Assembly (NCBI RefSeq): GCF_900095175.1
Contig: NZ_LT606946.1
Location: forward strand, 1,519,417 to 1,583,416
DNA length: 64,000 nt
Reading direction: 5' to 3'
Source: Polynucleobacter necessarius
Lineage (GTDB): Bacteria > Pseudomonadota > Gammaproteobacteria > Burkholderiales > Burkholderiaceae
Shown one piece after another: positions 59,412 to 64,000 of this stretch. A model generated the notes under the pieces. That model was not told the origin of the DNA, searched no databases, and worked only from the letters and a program-made list of their open reading frames with translations. How positions within the stretch are numbered: position 1 is the first letter of the stretch; each line of letters opens with the position of its first letter. The position numbers and the translations under genes were made by a program.

Positions 59412-61550
59412 ATGAGTACACCGAATTCCCTCTCTCAATCAGACAACCTTCTGATTGAAGTATTTACCGAAGAGCTTCCACCAAAATCCTTACGCCGCCT
59501 AGGTGACTCCTTCAGTGAGGGCATTTATTCCACACTGAAGTCCGCTGGCCTCTTGAGTGAAAATTCCGTTGCGACTGGCTACGCAACACCGCATCGCCTT
59601 GCTGTTCAGATTACTCATGTCTTGAGTCAAGCGCCAGACTATCCGGTACGCGAAAAATTACTGCCGACTAGCATTGTTTTTGATGCGGAAGGCAAGCCTA
59701 CTGCGCCACTTCAAAAGAAATTAGCCTCTTTGGGTTACGCTGATATTGATCTCTCCACTCTAGAAAAATCAGGTGAAGGAAAAAATGAAGCACTGTATCT
59801 CAATGTCGTTGCTAAAGGCGCAGCATTAGAGCAGACTGCCCAACAAGCACTTGAGCAAACACTCAGCAAATTGCCTATCGCCAAAATGATGCACTATCAA
59901 GTGCTACAGAAAAATGGTGAGCTGGCAGACGTTGAGTTTGCTCGTCCTGCACACCGCATCATTGCCCTGCATGGCAAACAAGTCCTTAATATCAGTGCAC
60001 TAGGAATTGATGCAGCCAATCAAACTGAAGGTCATCGCTTTTTAGCTCCAGGCCTTATTACGATCGCCTCCGCAGATCAGTATGAATCCGATCTCAGCAC
60101 TACAGCCAAAGTATTACCAAGCTTTGATAAGCGTCGTCAATTTATCGAATCTGCATTATTAAAAGCTGCTGGCACTGATTTAGTGTTAATGCCAGATAGC
60201 CTATTGGATGAAGTAACAGCTTTGGTTGAATGGCCAGCAATTTATGAATGTCATTTTGATCAAGAGTTCTTAGAAGTCCCTCAAGAGTGCTTGATTCTGA
60301 CAATGCAGACTAATCAAAAATACTTTGCATTGACTGACAAGCAAGGCAAGTTACGCAATCGCTTCCTCATTGTTTCTAATATCGAGACTGATAAGCCAGA
60401 AGCGATTATTTCTGGTAACGAACGTGTGGTGCGCCCGCGTCTATCCGATGCGCGTTTTTTCTTCCAACAAGATCAAAAGCGCCCGTTAGCATCCCGTGTA
60501 GCTGATCTTGGAAAAGTGGTTTATCACAATCAACTTGGCAATCAATTGGATCGCACTAAGCGTGTTCAAGGAATTGCAGTAGGCATTGCCAAAGCCTTAT
60601 CGGCTAATGAGGCGCTAGCCAGTCGCGCCGCTGAAATTGCTAAAACTGATTTGCTAACTGATATGGTTGGTGAGTTCCCAGAGCTCCAGGGCATCATGGG
60701 CCGCTACTATGCAACGCATGATGGCGAAAATGCCGAAGTCGCATCCGCTTGCAGCGAACACTACATGCCCCGCTTTGCTGGTGATGCATTGCCACAAACT
60801 CAAATCGGCACCATCCTCGCTATTGCGGACAAGCTAGAAACATTGGTTGGCATTTGGGGTGTTGGTCTTGCGCCGACAGGTGACAAGGACCCATATGCCC
60901 TGCGTCGTCACGCTTTAGGTGTTTGCCGTCTTTTGCTAGAGAAGAACCTGAGCCTGAGCCTGCCTGATTTAATTGAACTGGCTCGCAAACAATTTCCACA
61001 AAACGACGTGCAAGAAAAAGCTAAAGCAGAAGATATTTACGCTTTCATCATTGATCGTCTGCGCGCTTACTTACGCGACCAAGCAGTTGCAGGCAAACCA
61101 TTCACGACCGAAGAGATTGATGCTGTATTAAGTCAGTCACCCGCTCAACTCAATGATTTAATCGATCGCTTAGCTGCATTGCGTGAATTTAACGCCTTGG
61201 CGGAAGCTGCTCAATTAGCCGCCGCCAATAAACGCATCAGCAATATCCTCAAAAAGAATGTAGGCGCTATCCCGGCGGCTTGCTCAAGCAAGCTCTTACA
61301 GGTTCCTGCTGAAATCGCTCTCCATCAGGCGCTTGAGAAACTCACCCCAACATTGAGCGCCGCCTATGAGCAGCGTCAGTTCGTAGATCTATTGAAGGCA
61401 CTCGTAGCTCTCAGCGTCCCAATTGATCAATTCTTTGCCGATGTGATGGTGATGGATCCAAATCCAGAGCTGCGCGATAACCGCCTGGCCCTCCTGCAAC
61501 AACTTCACCAGAAAATGAATCTCATTGCCGATCTCGGCAAATTAGCATGA
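59412..61550 (+). CDS. glyS: Glycyl-tRNA synthetase beta subunit
   Basis: GlyS recognises the tRNA and is needed for activity of GlyQ. Counted from ATG 59412 the protein has 712 residues, near the normal length of about 690-710. It has LLIEVFTEELPPKSLRRLGD near 14, and EWPAIYECHFDQEFLEVPQECLI with TMQTNQKYFAL. SDARFFFQQDQKRPL lies near 355, and an HD-like core carries KTDLLTDMVGEFPELQGIMGRYYA. The C-terminal DALR-like domain is complete. The next gene overlaps by four bases. An upstream in-frame start at 59340 lies within glyQ. Confidence 0.96.
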   Translation: MSTPNSLSQSDNLLIEVFTEELPPKSLRRLGDSFSEGIYSTLKSAGLLSENSVATGYATPHRLAVQITHVLSQAPDYPVREKLLPTSIVFDAEGKPTAPLQKKLASLGYADIDLSTLEKSGEGKNEALYLNVVAKGAALEQTAQQALEQTLSKLPIAKMMHYQVLQKNGELADVEFARPAHRIIALHGKQVLNISALGIDAANQTEGHRFLAPGLITIASADQYESDLSTTAKVLPSFDKRRQFIESALLKAAGTDLVLMPDSLLDEVTALVEWPAIYECHFDQEFLEVPQECLILTMQTNQKYFALTDKQGKLRNRFLIVSNIETDKPEAIISGNERVVRPRLSDARFFFQQDQKRPLASRVADLGKVVYHNQLGNQLDRTKRVQGIAVGIAKALSANEALASRAAEIAKTDLLTDMVGEFPELQGIMGRYYATHDGENAEVASACSEHYMPRFAGDALPQTQIGTILAIADKLETLVGIWGVGLAPTGDKDPYALRRHALGVCRLLLEKNLSLSLPDLIELARKQFPQNDVQEKAKAEDIYAFIIDRLRAYLRDQAVAGKPFTTEEIDAVLSQSPAQLNDLIDRLAALREFNALAEAAQLAAANKRISNILKKNVGAIPAACSSKLLQVPAEIALHQALEKLTPTLSAAYEQRQFVDLLKALVALSVPIDQFFADVMVMDPNPELRDNRLALLQQLHQKMNLIADLGKLA

Positions 61551-62119
61551 GCATCAGCTCTTCTAAGCTCATCATTCTGGATCGCGATGGTGTGATCAAT
61601 GAAGATCGAGATGATTATGTGAAGTCGAGTGATGAGTGGGTTCCTTTGCCTGGTAGTCTTGAGGCAATTGCACTACTCAATCAAGCCGGCTACCAAATTG
61701 CTGTAGCGACGAATCAGTCTGGCTTAGCAAGGGGTTATTTCAACATCAATGATCTCCATGCCATGCATGGCAAGATGGACAAACTCCTCAAACCCTTGGG
61801 TGGCCATATCGACAGTATTTTCTTTTGTCCACATACCGACGCCAATGCATGCGATTGTCGCAAGCCTTTGCCAGGAATGATGAAAGAAATTGCACTTCGG
61901 TATAAAAAAAATCAGAGTGCCACACCTTTATTAGGGGTGCCGATTGTTGGTGATTCCTTGCGCGACCTTCAAGCAGGCATTGCTTTGGGCGCTAGCCCGC
62001 ATTTAGTCTTAACTGGCAAAGGCAGTAAAACTTTGGAAAAGGGTGGCCTCCCCGAGGGAACACAGATTCATGCAGATTTGATGGCATTTGCGACCACATT
62101 CCTACAAGATAGGGTTTAA
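61547..62119 (+). CDS. gmhB: D-glycero-beta-D-manno-heptose 1,7-bisphosphate 7-phosphatase GmhB
   Basis: GmhB removes the 7-phosphate in ADP-heptose synthesis for the LPS inner core. The 190-residue HAD-superfamily protein has the nucleophile pair D12/D14 (ILDRDGVINED), NQSGLARGYF near 65 and the zinc-type loop CPHTDANACDCRKPLPGM (about 100-117). GDSLRDLQAG is motif IV. The start ATGA overlaps the glyS stop. plsC follows. It links with waaF at 20.7 kb in the same pathway. Confidence 0.94.
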   Translation: MSISSSKLIILDRDGVINEDRDDYVKSSDEWVPLPGSLEAIALLNQAGYQIAVATNQSGLARGYFNINDLHAMHGKMDKLLKPLGGHIDSIFFCPHTDANACDCRKPLPGMMKEIALRYKKNQSATPLLGVPIVGDSLRDLQAGIALGASPHLVLTGKGSKTLEKGGLPEGTQIHADLMAFATTFLQDRV

Positions 62120-62126
62120 TAGAAAT

Positions 62127-62861
62127 ATGATTTTTATTCGCTCAGCCCTATTTACGCTTTTCTTGCTGATATTCACGCCGATCTGGTCGGTACTCTGCAT
62201 TCTCGTTTTTCCTTTCCTAAATCCTGAGAATCGCTATCGCTTTATCGGTCTCTGGAATAAGGTGGTGATCTGGATCTTGCAACCCCTCTGTGGCATTCGT
62301 TACGAGATTCGTGGCATGGAAAACATGATGGCGGTTTTGGATAAACCGGTTGTTGTATTGAGTAAGCATCAATCTGCCTACGAAACCATTTTTTATATTG
62401 CCAAGCTTCCTAAACAAGTTTGCTTCGTTTTCAAAAGAGAGTTACTTTGGATTCCTTTCTTTGGCTGGGCTTTGGCCTTGCTCAAGATGATTCACATCAA
62501 TCGCAATAGCAAAGAAACTGCAGCACTCTCCGTTGTCGGACAAGGAAAAAAACGTTTGAGTGAAGGTAAATGGATTTTGTTATTTCCAGAAGGTACTAGA
62601 ACACCTACTGGATCACACAAACCCTATAGTAAGGGTGGCGCAAGGCTTGCCAGCGCTACTGAAGCCTTAGTAATTCCAATTGCCCACAACGCGGGTCATT
62701 GCTGGCCTAAGAACAGCCTTCTAAAGCAGCCTGGAATAATCATCTTCTCAATCGGCCCCGCCATTACTTCTGCCGGAAAAACCGGTGGTCAACTGCATCA
62801 AGAAGTGGAAAAGTGGATTGAAGCTGAAATGCGGGTGATTAATCCCGCCGCCTACAAGTAA
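62127..62861 (+). CDS. plsC: 1-acyl-sn-glycerol-3-phosphate acyltransferase
   Basis: PlsC adds the second acyl chain to make phosphatidic acid. The 244-residue protein has an N-terminal helix (LFTLFLLIFTPIWSVLCILVFPFL). Motif I is SKHQSAYETIFY with H81 and Glu in place of the usual Asp (HX4E). FKRELLWIPFFGWALALL (motif II region) and FPEGTRTPTG (motif III) follow, then VIPIAHNAG. HX4E variants are known in the family, so activity is plausible. The start ATG 62127 has a weak AGAAAT upstream. The gene ends the glyQ-glyS-gmhB-plsC series and is convergent with rsmA. Confidence 0.92.
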   Translation: MIFIRSALFTLFLLIFTPIWSVLCILVFPFLNPENRYRFIGLWNKVVIWILQPLCGIRYEIRGMENMMAVLDKPVVVLSKHQSAYETIFYIAKLPKQVCFVFKRELLWIPFFGWALALLKMIHINRNSKETAALSVVGQGKKRLSEGKWILLFPEGTRTPTGSHKPYSKGGARLASATEALVIPIAHNAGHCWPKNSLLKQPGIIIFSIGPAITSAGKTGGQLHQEVEKWIEAEMRVINPAAYK

Positions 62862-62871
62862 TACTGAGTGG

Positions 62872-63651
62872 TTAATGGGCTAAAGTTTTGGCCCACTCAA
62901 TATAGCGCTCCACCGGAATATCCTGGGCACGCGCTTTTAACTCCGATTCAGATAAAGAGAGTCGATCCGCAAAAGCCGATAGGTTGGTGCGTAGCATTTT
63001 TCTTCTCTGAGAAAACGCTGCGGCCACGACCTTTTCCAAGGCATGCCACTGCGTATCACTTAAGTTGAAATCCCGTCGCGGAATCATGCGCACAACCGCT
63101 GAATTGACTTTAGGTTGTGGGTCGAAAGCTTCTGGCGGGACTTCTAAAACTTGCTCCATATCGTAGCGAGCTTGCAGCATGACAGATGGCCGGCTGAATT
63201 CAGAGCCGCCAGCCTTGGAGACCATCCGCTCGACGACTTCAGCTTGCAGCATAAATACCTGCTCATCAATTGCATGGGCAGCAGAAACGAGATGAAACAG
63301 TAGTGGGGAAGAGATGTTGTAAGGCAGGTTACCAACCACCTTACATAAGCCACTATTAGCCGGTCGTGCGTTTGCCCATTCGAGGAAATTAAACTTAACT
63401 GCATCACCCTCGATGACATTCAGACCCTGAAGATTCTCTTGATTCCAATAGGCCACTAAATCTCGATCGATTTCTAAAAGATCTAAGTGATCTAGATTAT
63501 TTAATAAGGGTCTTGTGAGTGCACCAAGGCCGGGGCCGATCTCAATCACGTGCATATTTTCACTGGGATTGATTGCAGCAATAATGGAATAAATTACCCC
63601 AGAATCCTGCAGAAAATTTTGGCCAAATCGTTTACGAGCGCGATGCGTCAT
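62872..63651 (-). CDS. rsmA: 16S rRNA dimethyladenosine transferase RsmA (KsgA)
   Basis: RsmA dimethylates two adjacent adenosines in the 3' hairpin of 16S rRNA. The 259-residue protein begins [18 protein letters not shown] and has the SAM loop [14 protein letters not shown] (about 36-49). Catalytic motif IV is [11 protein letters not shown] near 108. The C-terminal helical domain with [13 protein letters not shown] is complete. Its start overlaps the pdxA stop by four bases, a usual pairing (pdxA-ksgA). Intact. Confidence 0.96.
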   Translation of the reverse strand: MTHRARKRFGQNFLQDSGVIYSIIAAINPSENMHVIEIGPGLGALTRPLLNNLDHLDLLEIDRDLVAYWNQENLQGLNVIEGDAVKFNFLEWANARPANSGLCKVVGNLPYNISSPLLFHLVSAAHAIDEQVFMLQAEVVERMVSKAGGSEFSRPSVMLQARYDMEQVLEVPPEAFDPQPKVNSAVVRMIPRRDFNLSDTQWHALEKVVAAAFSQRRKMLRTNLSAFADRLSLSESELKARAQDIPVERYIEWAKTLAH

Positions 63652-64000
63652 GTTTTTAAATTCTTTACATTGATAGCCAATTGGTAGGCCAAGCGTAGTG
63701 CCTCTAACATACTGCCTGAGTCAGCTAAACCTTTACCAGCAAGATCTAACGCTGTGCCGTGATCTACCGAAGTACGAATAATTGGCAAACCTAAAGTGAC
63801 ATTCACTCCACCACCAAAGCTCACAAACTTAAATGGCACCAAACCCTGATCGTGATACATCGCAATGAATGCATCCACGCTATCCAAGGCTTTAGCATCA
63901 AACATCGTATCACCAGGACAAGGCCTACTCACCTGAATACCTAACTCTTTAGCAGCTCTGATAGCAGGTTCAATCACATCAATTTCTTCACGACCGAGGT
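63648..64000 (-). CDS. pdxA: 4-hydroxythreonine-4-phosphate dehydrogenase PdxA, C-terminal part
   Basis: PdxA oxidises 4-phosphohydroxy-threonine in pyridoxal phosphate synthesis. Only the last about 117 codons are in the window; the gene enters from the right edge. The visible part has GDTMFDAK, the metal-site motif [25 protein letters not shown] and the end-block [17 protein letters not shown]. The gene overlaps rsmA by four bases. No defect is seen in the part shown. Confidence 0.94.
   Translation of the reverse strand, partial: LGREEIDVIEPAIRAAKELGIQVSRPCPGDTMFDAKALDSVDAFIAMYHDQGLVPFKFVSFGGGVNVTLGLPIIRTSVDHGTALDLAGKGLADSGSMLEALRLAYQLAINVKNLKT

Overview
The window looks like a chromosome segment of a betaproteobacterium of the family Burkholderiaceae, most like Polynucleobacter. 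This is a judgement from protein-family recognition, not from a search. Supporting signs are a three-gene transhydrogenase (pntAA-pntAB-pntB), long-form Sua5, BvgA/BvgS-type regulators, the DUF4212/acetate-symporter pair, and a moderate base composition (somewhat below 50% GC by eye). There is no phage, insertion sequence, CRISPR array or integrase. One tRNA gene is present.

Layout. 1-6.0 kb: start of mnmA, the pntAA-AB-B operon, a broken periplasmic cupin gene, and groES-groEL behind a promoter with a CIRCE-like operator. 6.3-10.2 kb: a BvgR-like degenerate EAL protein, a BvgA-like response regulator and a BvgS-like hybrid kinase that carries a frameshift. 10.3-19.3 kb: dacB, then the minus-strand series pgk-pyk-fba-purC-purE-purK-sua5. 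19.5-25.7 kb: ilvE, a zinc-finger protein, waaF, small hypotheticals, a BepA-like protease and moaC. 25.8-30.6 kb: acetate symporter (broken), DUF4212, exonuclease, DUF294 signalling protein (broken). 30.8-36.1 kb: a type IV pilin, TerC, sucCD, recX and recA with a LexA box. 36.2-47.7 kb: an accessory stretch with a DUF2878 pseudogene, tRNA-Met, DedA, MOSC, an MHS transporter, a TRAP transporter with two of three genes broken, a gamma-glutamyltransferase with an in-frame stop, a TRIC-like channel, maiA and a broken AEC permease. 47.7-64 kb: gamma carbonic anhydrase, amt with an NtrC-like site, two small exported proteins, htpG, a rhodanese, an Na+/H+ antiporter, miaB-ybeY-corC-lnt, glyQ-glyS-gmhB-plsC, rsmA and the end of pdxA.

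The strongest theme is gene decay. Ten genes are interrupted, while the recognisable housekeeping genes (glycolysis, purine synthesis, chaperones, tRNA modification, envelope synthesis) are intact. The broken genes are mainly for uptake of organic acids (acetate symporter, TRAP, AEC), environmental sensing (BvgS-like kinase, DUF294/CBS protein), gamma-glutamyl compounds and unknown functions. The lesions include a 7-bp tandem duplication, two Trp-to-stop changes and a likely 2-bp deletion. Several others are one-base changes in homopolymers. The mixture suggests real erosion, as known for the ciliate-symbiotic Polynucleobacter, but the homopolymer cases could be sequencing errors. I saw no clearly new multi-gene system; the compact bvgR-bvgA-bvgS-like cluster is the most unusual functional unit.
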